A DNA stretch of 39,553 nt, from NCBI GenBank assembly GCA_002482565.1, contig DLGG01000096.1:1-39553 (forward strand), read 5' to 3'. The translations under genes were made by a program, and so were the position numbers. The notes under the pieces are model-generated. The model saw only the letters and a program-made list of their open reading frames with translations. It was not told the DNA's origin and did no database searches. The DNA is from Solidesulfovibrio magneticus. GTDB taxonomy: Bacteria; Desulfobacterota; Desulfovibrionia; Desulfovibrionales; Desulfovibrionaceae. Below, piece by piece: positions 23,325-31,454 of this stretch (the first letter of the stretch is position 1; each line of letters opens with the position of its first letter).

Positions 23325-25537
23325 CGCCGTCTCCGCCGCCCCTTGCGCTTGACCGAAGGCACGGCCAGGGGCGCTTCGCCGCCTTCAATCAGCGTCAGGT
23401 CCACGGCCAGCCGGCCAAGGTCCACGCCGGACAGCTCCACCGACACCGCCTGGCCCAGGCGGAAGCGCCGGCCGGTGCGTTCGCCCAGCAGCTCGTGGCG
23501 CTCGGCGTTGTGCTGGTAGTAGTCGTCGGACAGGCTCGACAGGCGCACCATGCCTTCGGCCATGACTTCCTTGAGTTCCACCCAGAAGCCGAAGTCGGCG
23601 ATGGAGCCGATGACGCCGGTGAATTCCCGGCCCACCTTGTCGGCCAGAAACAGCACGGTCACGCGTTTTAAGATCTCGCGCTCGGCTTCCATGGCCACCC
23701 GTTCGCGGCGGCTGATGTGCTCGGCCACCTTGGGCAGTTTGGCGGCGAGCTTGGCCGGCGCGCCCTTGCCGGCGGCCACGGCTTTGAGCGACCTATGGAC
23801 GACCAGATCGGCGTAGCGGCGAATGGGCGAGGTGAAGTGGCAGTAGCAGGTGGAGGCCAGGCCGAAGTGGCCGTCGTTTTTGGGCGAGTACGAGGCCTGC
23901 ATCATGGTGCGCAGGGCCAGCCGGCTGACCAGGAAGTCGACGTCGGAGCCCGAAGCGTCGCGCAGCACGGCCGACAGGTCGCTCGGGCCGGGCTTGACCG
24001 GCAGCTTGGTGGCCATGTCGGTGGTGGCCAAAAGCTTGAACAGCGCTTCCAGCTTGGCCGGGTCCGGCTCGGGGTGGACGCGGTAGAGCACCGGCGCTTC
24101 GCGTTCGGTGAGGAAGCGGGCCACGGCCTCGTTGGCCGCGACCATGAATTCCTCGACGAGCTGGTGGCCGAAGTGGTGGGCCTTGGGCCGGATGTCCTCG
24201 GCCTCGCCCTGGAGGTTAAAAAGGATTTCCGGCTCGGGCAGGTCGAAGTCGAGGTTGCCCCGGGCGGCGCGCACCTCGTGGATGGCCCGGGCCAGGACCT
24301 CGGCCGTCTCCAGCAGCGGCAGGATCTTGCCGAGGTTTTTGCGCTCGTCCTCGTCGCCCAGAAACAGCGCCCGGTTGACCTGGGAATAGGTGAGCCGGGC
24401 CTTGCTCTCGATGACGGCCGGGTAGAAGTCGGTGCGTCCGGGCACGCCCTTGGCCGTGAAATCGATCTCGGCCACCACGGCCAGACGCGGTACGTGGGGG
24501 TTTAAGCTGCACAGCCCGTTGGAGATGCGCTCAGGCAGCATGGGTTCCACGGACTGGGGGAAGTAGTACGAGTTGCCGCGCTCCAGCGCTTCCTTGTCCA
24601 GGGCCGAGCCCTCGGGCACGTAGTGGGAGACGTCGGCGATGGCGACGAACATCGTGTAGGCCCGGCCGCGTTTTTTCACGTACACGGCGTCGTCGAAGTC
24701 CCGGGCCTTGGCCCCGTCGATGGTGACAAACGGCAGGGCGCGCAGATCCTTGCGACCCGCGAAGTCGGCCTCGCCGGGCTGCTCGGGCAGGGCCTCGGCC
24801 TCGCGCAGCACCTTGGGCGGGAAGGGGCCGGGGATGTCGTGGTTGAGCTTGACCAGCCGTTCCTGCACGGACACGTCGCCCTGGGCGCCGAGCAGCTCCA
24901 GGCCCCGGCCGGAATAGAGCTTGTATTCGAGCTTTTCGCCGATGTGCACCTGCATGACGTCCTCGGCCATGGGGTCACGGCCGCCGTCTTTCGGCAGGAA
25001 GTCCACCATGAAGCTCATGGTGTGGCGGGGGTCGGTGGGGCGGCACAGGTACAGGTCCGAGGCCATGCGCTTGACCACCCGGCAGGGCAGGGTGATCACG
25101 CCGCGTTCGATGACGCGGGCGATGCGGCCTTCGTGGTTCTTGTCCTTGCGTTCCCGGGTGACGGCGGCCACGACCCGGTCGCCGTGCCAGGCGTCGCCCA
25201 GGTCCTTGGGATGGATGAAGATATCCTTGCGGCGTTTGTCCTCGGGCAGGACATAGCCCACGCCCGAGCGGCTGATTTCGAGAGTGCCCGTCACCAGGTG
25301 CATGCTTTCGACGAGGCCGAAACCCCGGCGGACGCGTATGATCTTGCCGGCCTCGAGCAGTTCGTCGAGGGCGGCGAGGACTTCGTGCATCTTGGCGCGC
25401 GGCGCGCCGAGCTGGCGCAGCAAATCCTTTTCGCCAAGGGGCTTGCCGCTTTCGCGGAAAACCCGGGCCACGGCGGCGGCGTCGATGCCTGTGCCCGGGG
25501 CTTTCTTGGCGTCTTTTTTCTTTCTCTTGGTCGTCAT
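23321..25537 (-). CDS. rnr: Ribonuclease R
   Basis: This 738-residue 3'-5' exoribonuclease starts MTTKRKKKDAKKAPGTGIDA with a basic tail. An N-terminal winged helix includes FRESGKPLGEKDLLRQLGAP. Cold-shock domains contain RSGVGYVLPEDKRRKDIFIH and GDRVVAAVTRER. The RNB catalytic core has TIDGAKARDFDDAVYVKKRG, AIADVSHYVPEGSALDKEAL, YYFPQSVEPMLPERISNGLC and HFTSPIRRYADLVVHRSL. S1 follows (FTGVIGSIADFGFWVELKEV), and there is a basic C-terminus. It degrades structured RNA and stalled-translation mRNA. GGAGGAACC precedes the ATG at 25537. Confidence 0.96.
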   Translation of the reverse strand: MTTKRKKKDAKKAPGTGIDAAAVARVFRESGKPLGEKDLLRQLGAPRAKMHEVLAALDELLEAGKIIRVRRGFGLVESMHLVTGTLEISRSGVGYVLPEDKRRKDIFIHPKDLGDAWHGDRVVAAVTRERKDKNHEGRIARVIERGVITLPCRVVKRMASDLYLCRPTDPRHTMSFMVDFLPKDGGRDPMAEDVMQVHIGEKLEYKLYSGRGLELLGAQGDVSVQERLVKLNHDIPGPFPPKVLREAEALPEQPGEADFAGRKDLRALPFVTIDGAKARDFDDAVYVKKRGRAYTMFVAIADVSHYVPEGSALDKEALERGNSYYFPQSVEPMLPERISNGLCSLNPHVPRLAVVAEIDFTAKGVPGRTDFYPAVIESKARLTYSQVNRALFLGDEDERKNLGKILPLLETAEVLARAIHEVRAARGNLDFDLPEPEILFNLQGEAEDIRPKAHHFGHQLVEEFMVAANEAVARFLTEREAPVLYRVHPEPDPAKLEALFKLLATTDMATKLPVKPGPSDLSAVLRDASGSDVDFLVSRLALRTMMQASYSPKNDGHFGLASTCYCHFTSPIRRYADLVVHRSLKAVAAGKGAPAKLAAKLPKVAEHISRRERVAMEAEREILKRVTVLFLADKVGREFTGVIGSIADFGFWVELKEVMAEGMVRLSSLSDDYYQHNAERHELLGERTGRRFRLGQAVSVELSGVDLGRLAVDLTLIEGGEAPLAVPSVKRKGRRRRR

Positions 25538-25662
25538 GGTTCCTCCGGCATTGCGCGCTCCCCATGCTGTATATCCCCATGGCCCGGGGCACAAGCATGG
25601 CGGGGCGTTGCCGGCGTTTTTCGGTCATGCTAGCAGAAGCCAGGACGAACCAAGGAGGCGTC

Positions 25663-26031
25663 ATGGTCCCTTTTGCCTGCCGGTTGTTGGGCGAGATTCG
25701 CTATCCCGAGGACTATTCCTTTGAGCGGGTGGCGGCCATTGAAACGGAAATCGGGGCGGTTTTGGAAGACGCGCTGGCCTCTCTGGGCGTGGCCCGGGTG
25801 GAAGTCGCACCGGGACCGGAGTCGCTCACCTTTGAAGTGGCCTGCGACGCCTGTTCTTCCGAAGAGGGCGCGGCGGTGTGCGAGGCGATCTTGCCTTTGG
25901 CCGACGACGGCCCCCTTGGCCGGGTGGTGGTGATGCGTTCGGCCGACGAGCCGATAACGGTCTACTACTTTTGCGGCGAAAATCTGGACGAGGTGTCGGT
26001 GGAACGGCCGACCTGCTCGGTGGCCGAATGA
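25663..26031 (+). CDS. Acidic protein of unknown function
   Basis: This 122-residue protein starts MVPFACRLLGEIRYPEDYSF and has AAGGAGGCGTC just upstream. It is acidic, with VEVAPGPESLTFEVACDACS and then SEEGAAVCEAILPLADDGPL, ending with VYYFCGENLDEVSVERPTCS. Cysteines in ACDACSSEEGAAVC might bind metal, but no known motif fits. It contains no signal peptide or TM helix. It lies alone between divergent RNase R and the convergent metalloprotease gene, which it approaches within five bases. I do not recognise the family. Confidence 0.75.
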   Translation: MVPFACRLLGEIRYPEDYSFERVAAIETEIGAVLEDALASLGVARVEVAPGPESLTFEVACDACSSEEGAAVCEAILPLADDGPLGRVVVMRSADEPITVYYFCGENLDEVSVERPTCSVAE

Positions 26032-26035
26032 TCCG

Positions 26036-26872
26036 TCAGTCGGCCGCCCCCAGCCAGCCCGGCAGGTAGTGCCGCGCCGAGGCCAGTTTCGCGTCAAGGG
26101 CCCGACAGCCCGGGACATGCTCCTCGACAAGGGCCCAGAACCGGGCCGAGTGGTTGAGTTCCCTGGTGTGGCACAGCTCGTGGATCAGCACCAGCCGGCA
26201 CAGCTCCCACGGCAGAAACGCCAGCGTGAAATTGAGGCTGATGCGGCCCCGGGCCGTGCAGCTGCCCCAGCGGGTGCGTTGGGCGCGGATGGTCGCGCCG
26301 GCGTAGGGCAGGCCCGTCTCCCGGCTGACCCCGGCCAGGGCCTCCTTTAAAAGCGCCCCGCCCCGGTCGCGGCAGAACATGGTCAGCACGCCGGCCACGG
26401 CGCGCATGTCGTCCACCGTCCCGGTTACCAGCAGCGATCCCGGCCCGCGCACCGTCAGCAGACAGCCGTCGCGGGCCCGCGCGGCATAGGCCACGTCCCA
26501 TTGCCGGTCAAAGGCCGTGAGCACGATTTTCTCCGGACGCAAAAAGGGCAGCCCCGGTTCGGGCGGGCGGCCCTCGGCGGCCAGTCGGTCCCAGGTGGCG
26601 GCGATCCAGGCGCTCCTGGCCCCGACCGCCTCGGCCAAGCGCGCGGGCGGCAGCCCCACCGGCGCGGTGATGACCAGTCCCTGGCCGGGAATCAGGCGCA
26701 GCACCACGTTTTTGGCCCGGGCGTTTTCCCGCACCGCCACCGGCATGGGGCGCGGCAGCCGGGCGGCGGCCAGGACGGCCGCGCCGGCGGCGTCAAAGGG
26801 CGGCCGACGTTTGGCCGGACAGGCCCGGACCGGCCCGGAATGCGGCTTGGGGGTTGTGTTCGCGCGCGTCAA
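26036..26872 (-). CDS. YgjP-type (DUF45) zinc metalloprotease
   Basis: This 278-residue protein carries the YgjP/DUF45 signature: the active-site helix LVLIHELCHTRELNHSARFW has HELCH (HExxH), with a third ligand candidate at the downstream His or Glu. TRWGSCTARGRISLNFTLAF precedes it, as in all family members. ARAKNVVLRLIPGQGLVITA matches the N-terminal half. Family proteins are thought to be metal-dependent peptidases; the E. coli protein is linked to genome stability by some reports. The start is TTG at 26872, chosen because AGGAGG lies seven bases upstream; the first 40 residues are Pro/Arg-rich. Confidence 0.88.
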   Translation of the reverse strand: MTRANTTPKPHSGPVRACPAKRRPPFDAAGAAVLAAARLPRPMPVAVRENARAKNVVLRLIPGQGLVITAPVGLPPARLAEAVGARSAWIAATWDRLAAEGRPPEPGLPFLRPEKIVLTAFDRQWDVAYAARARDGCLLTVRGPGSLLVTGTVDDMRAVAGVLTMFCRDRGGALLKEALAGVSRETGLPYAGATIRAQRTRWGSCTARGRISLNFTLAFLPWELCRLVLIHELCHTRELNHSARFWALVEEHVPGCRALDAKLASARHYLPGWLGAAD

Positions 26873-26908
26873 CGTCTACCCTCCTGCGGGCCGCATAGTC
26901 GGCCGCAC

Positions 26909-26930
26909 GGCCGGCCGTCAAGGGCCGGCC
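26909..26930 (+). promoter_or_regulatory. Leader hairpin next to the NlpC/P60 ribosome-binding site
   Basis: GGCCGGCC (26909-26916), a 6-base loop GTCAAG, then GGCCGGCC (26923-26930) form a stable stem. AAGGAG starts two bases later (26932-26937). The stem could limit ribosome access or protect the 5' end. Confidence 0.4.
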
Positions 26931-26943
26931 CAAGGAGCTTTTC

Positions 26944-28314
26944 ATGCCTGTCACGCGCCTGCGCCTTGCCGCGTATGCCTTGTTGTTGGCGTTGCTGCTT
27001 GCCTTTGGCTGCGCCCCGAAGACGCCGGTCGCGCCGCCCGTCGCGCCTGCCGTGGTCAAGGGCCAGGGCGAGGTCGAGGACCTGCGCGTCCTGCCCCAGG
27101 ACTTAAACGCCTACCTCGGCCCCGACGCCGACAAGCCGCTTTTTTCCCAGGAACAGACCACCTTGCGCATGGAAGGCTTTCTCCAGGAATGGACCAAGCC
27201 CTGGTATCTGACCAAACCCAGCCCCCAGCGCAAGGATGTGGAAAAGATCTTCCGCGCCTATGAAAAACGTCCCGGCTTTGGCCCCCGGGGCGTGCGCCAC
27301 GAGCCGGGTTCGGCCGCGGCGCTTTTGGCCGGCGCCGGCCTGGGCAACTTCCCCAACAACGTGCGCAAGGCCATCACGGTCAAAAACACCAATCAGCGCG
27401 GGATGCCGACCAGCGAGCCGCGTTTCCTCGACCCGAGCCAGCCCGGCGAAGGCTATCCCTTCGACTATCTGCAACATACCTCGCTGCCGCCCGGGACGCC
27501 GCTGTACGTGATCCACTCCAGCCGCGACGGCTCCTGGGTCTACACCGAATCGGCCCTGACCCACGGCTGGATGCCGGCGGCGGACATGGCCTACGTGGAC
27601 GACGCCGTCATGCGGGCCTTTACCACGCCGCGTCTGGCCGCCGTCGTCCGCGACAACGTCATGGTCGCCGAGATCGGCCAGGGCGTGGACATCGGCGCGG
27701 TCTTCCCCCTGGCCGGCCCTCCCGGGTCCGGGGGCGTCACGGTGCTTGTGCCGGTGCGCGGCGCGTCGGGCATGGCCGAACTCAAACAGGTTCGCCTGCC
27801 GGCCGGGGCGGCCGTGGCCATGCCCATGGTCATGACCCCGCGCAACGTGGCCGCCGTCGGCAACCAGATGATGCGCCAGCCCTACGGCTGGGGCGGTCTC
27901 GACGACCGGCGCGACTGTTCGGCGCTCACCCACGACCTGTTTACGCCCTTTGGCATCTACCTGCCCCGCAACTCGGCCAGCCAGGCGGCCTACGGCGGCT
28001 CGGTGCCCCTTGGCGACCTGCCCGGCGACCAGAAAGAGGCGGCCATCATCCACCAGGGCATCCCGTTCGCCACCCTGGCCTACATGCCCGGCCACATCCT
28101 GGTCTACGTCGGCCAGTACAAGGGCCATCCGGTGATGTTCCACAACATGTGGGGTTTTCGGACCTTTGGCGAGAATGGCCGCGACGGCCGGCTGGTGATC
28201 GGCCGGGCGGTGGTGACCACGCTGCGGGCCGGCGAGGAAGTGCCGGCCGTGGGCCCCAGCCACATTCTGCTTAACAAGGTGCGCTCCCTTTCCATCCTGA
28301 GCCGCCCTTACTGA
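26944..28314 (+). CDS. SH3-domain NlpC/P60 lipoprotein (cell-wall peptidase)
   Basis: This 456-residue protein starts MPVTRLRLAAYALLLALLLA with a lipobox LLAFGC (Cys23), so it is anchored in a membrane facing the periplasm. A Pro-rich linker follows, then an N-terminal stabilising region and SH3-like segments (LPPGTPLYVIHSSRDGSWVY). The NlpC/P60 domain has the catalytic Cys in RRDCSALTHDLFTPFGIYLP and the His in MPGHILVYVGQYKGHPVMFH. Such enzymes cut D-Glu/meso-DAP peptide bonds of murein. AAGGAG precedes the start. The membrane protein gene follows after 21 bases. Confidence 0.9.
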   Translation: MPVTRLRLAAYALLLALLLAFGCAPKTPVAPPVAPAVVKGQGEVEDLRVLPQDLNAYLGPDADKPLFSQEQTTLRMEGFLQEWTKPWYLTKPSPQRKDVEKIFRAYEKRPGFGPRGVRHEPGSAAALLAGAGLGNFPNNVRKAITVKNTNQRGMPTSEPRFLDPSQPGEGYPFDYLQHTSLPPGTPLYVIHSSRDGSWVYTESALTHGWMPAADMAYVDDAVMRAFTTPRLAAVVRDNVMVAEIGQGVDIGAVFPLAGPPGSGGVTVLVPVRGASGMAELKQVRLPAGAAVAMPMVMTPRNVAAVGNQMMRQPYGWGGLDDRRDCSALTHDLFTPFGIYLPRNSASQAAYGGSVPLGDLPGDQKEAAIIHQGIPFATLAYMPGHILVYVGQYKGHPVMFHNMWGFRTFGENGRDGRLVIGRAVVTTLRAGEEVPAVGPSHILLNKVRSLSILSRPY

Positions 28315-28335
28315 TAGCGACCCGCGGAGGACGCG

Positions 28336-28773
28336 ATGGGTAATCTTTTCGCCTGGGTGAGCCTGTGTTTCTGCGGCGGCGTGTTCGGCGCCCTGGCCAA
28401 CAGCGTGCTGGTGTGGATGGCCGGGGCTTACGGCTGGACTGCGGCCATGGGGGTGGCCATCGCCCCGGAGTGGACGTTGCCGTGGCTGTATCAGCGCCTG
28501 GTCTGGGGCGGGCTGTGGGGGCTGGCCTTTGCGCCGCGCTTCATGCCCAACTCCTGTTTCTGGCGCGGGCTTCTGGTGAGCGTGGGACCGACGCTGGTCC
28601 AATTGCTGATCGTGTTCCCGAACCAGCTCGACAAGGGCTACTGGGGGCTGGACCTCGGCAACCTGACGCCGCTGGTGGTGGTGGTCGCCAACGCGGTTTG
28701 GGGATGGGCGGCCGCCGCCTGGATCATGGGCGGCGACGACAACCGGCACGGCTACGGGCGACGGCTGCGGTAA
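28336..28773 (+). CDS. Conserved-looking membrane protein
   Basis: This 145-residue protein starts MGNLFAWVSLCFCGGVFGAL and has about four hydrophobic segments (residues 1-33, 50-66, 78-94 and 108-132). Tryptophans are frequent, and the tail DNRHGYGRRLR is short and basic. I do not recognise the family. GGAGG lies upstream of the ATG. It is probably co-transcribed with the NlpC/P60 gene. The GC content drops sharply right after its stop codon. Confidence 0.75.
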   Translation: MGNLFAWVSLCFCGGVFGALANSVLVWMAGAYGWTAAMGVAIAPEWTLPWLYQRLVWGGLWGLAFAPRFMPNSCFWRGLLVSVGPTLVQLLIVFPNQLDKGYWGLDLGNLTPLVVVVANAVWGWAAAAWIMGGDDNRHGYGRRLR

Positions 28774-28791
28774 TTATTTTTTCGAGGTGAC

Positions 28792-29790
28792 GTGGTGGTC
28801 GAAAAAGTTGGGCACATAAAAAATCCACTTTCTATCATCGCAGTCTTTGCTGCGTTGGCTGAAGTGGGAGGCACTATAGTTCTTCCGTTTTTGCAGTCTG
28901 AAACGCAAAGTCTTTATGTTTGGTTTTTGATGATCTTCCCTGCTCTGTTGGTTGGGGCTTTTTTTTATGTCTTGTATAGAAAGCATTTTGTTCTGTATGC
29001 TCCTTCAGATTATCAGGATGAGCAATTGTTTAGAGATATGTTTGTTCCGACGCCGAGTCGGCTTTCGGTAAAAGTTTCTGGTGAAATTGAAAGTGATAAA
29101 GCAAGTGAATCGTGTGTTGTAGAGGAGAAAAGTGCGCCAAATGTGGTTTCTTGCGTTGCTGATCCCTCGTCAGAATCTTTAGAGGCTGCCGTTATTGAGC
29201 CTGTTGTATCGAAAAATAATGCTCAAAATTCTGATTTGCTTGCCGACTCATCTTGTATAACAGATGAAGAATGGGAGCGTTACCGTTCGTCTGAATTGTC
29301 GAGAAAAGAGTCAATTCGTAATCTGCATATTATGGGTCTTTGGGCCGAGGAATTAGTTATTGCGAAACTGTCTGCGGATATGAATATAGCTTTTGAGCGC
29401 AATGTAGCTTTGCGAAGCAAAGTGAATGTTCAGTTTGATGCAGTGGGGATGTCGTCGGATAGAATTGTTTTTTTGTATATCCAATATACAAATAAAATAT
29501 TGAAGCACGATAGCGTAGAGATTTTTTATCAAGATGCGCAGGCTGCTTATTGTGAGCTGTCAGACACAATGCGGGATAAAGCAAGATTTGTTTTTGTAGT
29601 CATTTCAGAAGAAGATAACTGTAAACGTCAAAATGAAGAACATGTTGCGTATTTTCGGAAGAGGGCAAAGTGCGAAGATTTTGTGTGTGACATGAAGTGT
29701 TTCAGCCTTAAGGAGCTTGAAAAGGATGTCGATTGGGAGATTGAGCCGAGGCTAAATAATAAAATCAGTATTATGCGAAAAAAACTATAA
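28792..29790 (+). CDS. AT-rich, likely acquired two-TM protein with possible nuclease-like domain
   Basis: This 332-residue protein starts with GTG after GAGGTGAC. Two TM helices lie at about 11-34 (NPLSIIAVFAALAEVGGTIV) and 41-62 (LYVWFLMIFPALLVGAFFYV), then VLYAPSDYQDEQLF. A polar, Ser/Glu-rich linker spans about 85-165. The C-terminal domain has helix RNLHIMGLWAEELVIAKLSA, then ERNVAL, VNVQFDAVGMSSDRIVFLYI, QYTN and RFVFVVISEEDN. The order resembles a PD-(D/E)XK nuclease-like fold, with FDAV as the first acid but YIQ where E-x-K would be expected, so activity is doubtful. Its base composition (around 40% GC) and codon use differ strongly from all neighbours. I cannot name a family. Confidence 0.72.
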   Translation: MVVEKVGHIKNPLSIIAVFAALAEVGGTIVLPFLQSETQSLYVWFLMIFPALLVGAFFYVLYRKHFVLYAPSDYQDEQLFRDMFVPTPSRLSVKVSGEIESDKASESCVVEEKSAPNVVSCVADPSSESLEAAVIEPVVSKNNAQNSDLLADSSCITDEEWERYRSSELSRKESIRNLHIMGLWAEELVIAKLSADMNIAFERNVALRSKVNVQFDAVGMSSDRIVFLYIQYTNKILKHDSVEIFYQDAQAAYCELSDTMRDKARFVFVVISEEDNCKRQNEEHVAYFRKRAKCEDFVCDMKCFSLKELEKDVDWEIEPRLNNKISIMRKKL

Positions 29791-29808
29791 ATGTATTGTA
29801 AATTGTAG

Positions 29809-29840
29809 GGTGGGCCGGAAATATCCGGCCCACCTTCGTT
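29809..29840. terminator. Bidirectional terminator between convergent genes
   Basis: GGTGGGCCGGA (29809-29819) pairs with TCCGGCCCACC (29824-29834) around AATA, a perfect 11-bp stem. TTCGTTTC follows on the plus strand, and an AT-rich stretch follows on the minus strand. It separates the AT-rich gene from the FAD oxidoreductase gene. Confidence 0.82.
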
Positions 29841-29849
29841 TCAAAGTTC

Positions 29850-31250
29850 CTACCGCGCCCTATCCCGAATGATCGCCTTGGCCGGGATCAACCCGGTGGC
29901 CGCCGCCGACACGATGTTGCCGGCCACGCCCGGCCCGTCGCCGGCCACGTACATGCCGCCGATGGCCGTTTCCAGGTCCTTGGTCGTGTCGATCTGGGTG
30001 GCGAAGAACTTGATTTCCGGCGCGTAGAGGAGCGTCTCGTCGTTGGCCACGCCCGGGGCCACGGCGTTTAACTGCTCCAGCCCGTCCACGATGTTGGCCA
30101 CGATGCGCTCGGGCAGGGCCATGGCGATGTCGCCGCAGGTGACCGAGGTCAGGGTCGGCTCGACGCTGCCCCGGCGGATGCGGCTCCAGGTGCTTCTGCG
30201 GCCGCGCTTGAGGTCGCCGAAGCGTTGGAGAATGGGGTTGCCGCCGCCGATCATGGTGGCCAGCCGGCCGATGGCCTCGCCGTAGGCCTGGTTGTCCGAG
30301 ACCGGATCGTTCAGGACGACCTTGGAGAGAAAGGCGAAGTTGGAGCTGTCCGACTTGGCGTCCATGTAGGCGTGGCCGTTGACGCACACGAAGTCCTGAT
30401 AGTTTTCCAGGGCCACGAAGCCGCCCTGGTTGGTGCAAAAGGTCCGGGTCTGGTCGTCGTATTTGCGGGTGCGCACGAAAAAGGTCGGGTCGTAGATCAC
30501 GTCGGTGATGTCGGCTAAAATCTCGCTGTGCACCTCCACCCGCACCCCGACCTCGATGCCGCGCTGGCTGTAGGGCAGGCCGTGGCGGCGGGCGAGCTGG
30601 CCCATCCACTCCGCCCCCACCCGGCCCGGGGCCAGGATGGCGGCCGGAGCCGTGTAGGTCGCCTTGTCCGTGACAACCCCGGCCAGCCGGCCGCTTTCCA
30701 CCACGATGTCGCGCACGGTCTCGCCGGTACGGATGACGACGCCTTTTTCCTCCAATCCCTTGGCCATGGCTCCGATATGGGCCGGCAGATGGTCGCTGCC
30801 CAGATGCTTTTGGCGAATCAGCAGCAGCTCGATGCCGAGCTTGCGGGCTTCCTTGCGGATGGCCTTGGCCCGTTCCATGTCCGTGGGATAGACCTGCCCG
30901 TCCATGCCCAGGCTCGTGAACACGGCCTCGGTCTCCTCAATCAGCGCGTTGGCCGCCGACAGCGGCATGAACTGGGTCAGGTCGGTCTTGCCGAGCTTGG
31001 GGATGAAATTGAGCTTGCCGTCGGAGAAAAGCCCGGCCCCGCCGATGCCCGAGAGGATGTTGCAGGGCTTGCATTTGACGCAGTCGGCCCGGCCCTTGAT
31101 GGGGCAGCGCCGCTTGGCCGGGGCCTTGCCTTTTTCCAGCAGCAGCACGGACAGGTTGGAGTGGTTGCACAGGTAATGGGCCGCGAAAAGCCCGGCCGGG
31201 CCGCCGCCGACCACGATGACGTCGAATTCGGTGCGCGTGGACTGGGACAC
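29850..31250 (-). CDS. FAD-dependent dehydrogenase (COG2509-like)
   Basis: This 466-residue flavoprotein starts (GTG)SQSTRTEFDVIVVGGGPAG. The dinucleotide-binding GGGPAGLFAAHYL is near residue 15-27. A cysteine-rich block RRCPIKGRADCVKCKPCN is followed by ILSGIGGAGLFSDGKLNF, typical of the family. GVEVGVRVE-like RGIEVGVRVEV and the C-terminal flavin-binding GGMYVAGDGPGVAGNIVSAA are present. The cysteines may bind a metal or cluster. The physiological substrate is unknown. The GTG at 31250 is chosen because GGAGG lies six bases upstream. A hairpin with six T residues ends just before that site. Confidence 0.9.
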   Translation of the reverse strand: MSQSTRTEFDVIVVGGGPAGLFAAHYLCNHSNLSVLLLEKGKAPAKRRCPIKGRADCVKCKPCNILSGIGGAGLFSDGKLNFIPKLGKTDLTQFMPLSAANALIEETEAVFTSLGMDGQVYPTDMERAKAIRKEARKLGIELLLIRQKHLGSDHLPAHIGAMAKGLEEKGVVIRTGETVRDIVVESGRLAGVVTDKATYTAPAAILAPGRVGAEWMGQLARRHGLPYSQRGIEVGVRVEVHSEILADITDVIYDPTFFVRTRKYDDQTRTFCTNQGGFVALENYQDFVCVNGHAYMDAKSDSSNFAFLSKVVLNDPVSDNQAYGEAIGRLATMIGGGNPILQRFGDLKRGRRSTWSRIRRGSVEPTLTSVTCGDIAMALPERIVANIVDGLEQLNAVAPGVANDETLLYAPEIKFFATQIDTTKDLETAIGGMYVAGDGPGVAGNIVSAAATGLIPAKAIIRDRAR

Positions 31251-31263
31251 GGGAAACCTCCGC

Positions 31264-31287
31264 AAAAAACCCCGCGCGCGGCGGGGG
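31264..31287 (-). terminator. Terminator-like hairpin directly upstream of the FAD dehydrogenase gene
   Basis: On the minus strand CCCCGC, loop CGCGC, GCGGGG (plus 31281-31286 and 31270-31275) is followed by six T residues (31269 to 31264). GGAGG of the dehydrogenase comes a few bases later. It may end the papain-like protease transcript or act on the dehydrogenase leader. Confidence 0.6.
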
Positions 31288-31295
31288 ATGGTACG

Positions 31296-31325
31296 GACAT
31301 ACAGGGGAGGGGGGCGTCTTGGCAA
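31296..31325 (-). promoter_or_regulatory. Candidate sigma70 promoter for the FAD dehydrogenase
   Basis: On the minus strand TTGCCA (31325-31320) and TATGTC (31301-31296) are spaced by 18 bases. If used, transcription would start near 31289, immediately before the terminator-like hairpin. Confidence 0.35.
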
Positions 31326-31454
31326 GCAAAGTGCCCGGCGGCCCCATGGAGGCGGCGCGCCGCCGGGCGTCCCGTCAGGCTGGATGCCCGGCGGGCGGCG
31401 ATGTCCGGCAAACCCCCATGCGGGCGGTCTGCGCGGCGAAACGGCCGCCCGGGG

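Noticed and set aside
28774..29850. AT-rich segment considered as an insertion sequence or integrated element
   Set aside because: It has no transposase or integrase motifs, no terminal inverted repeats and no target-site duplication; only one gene with atypical composition is visible.
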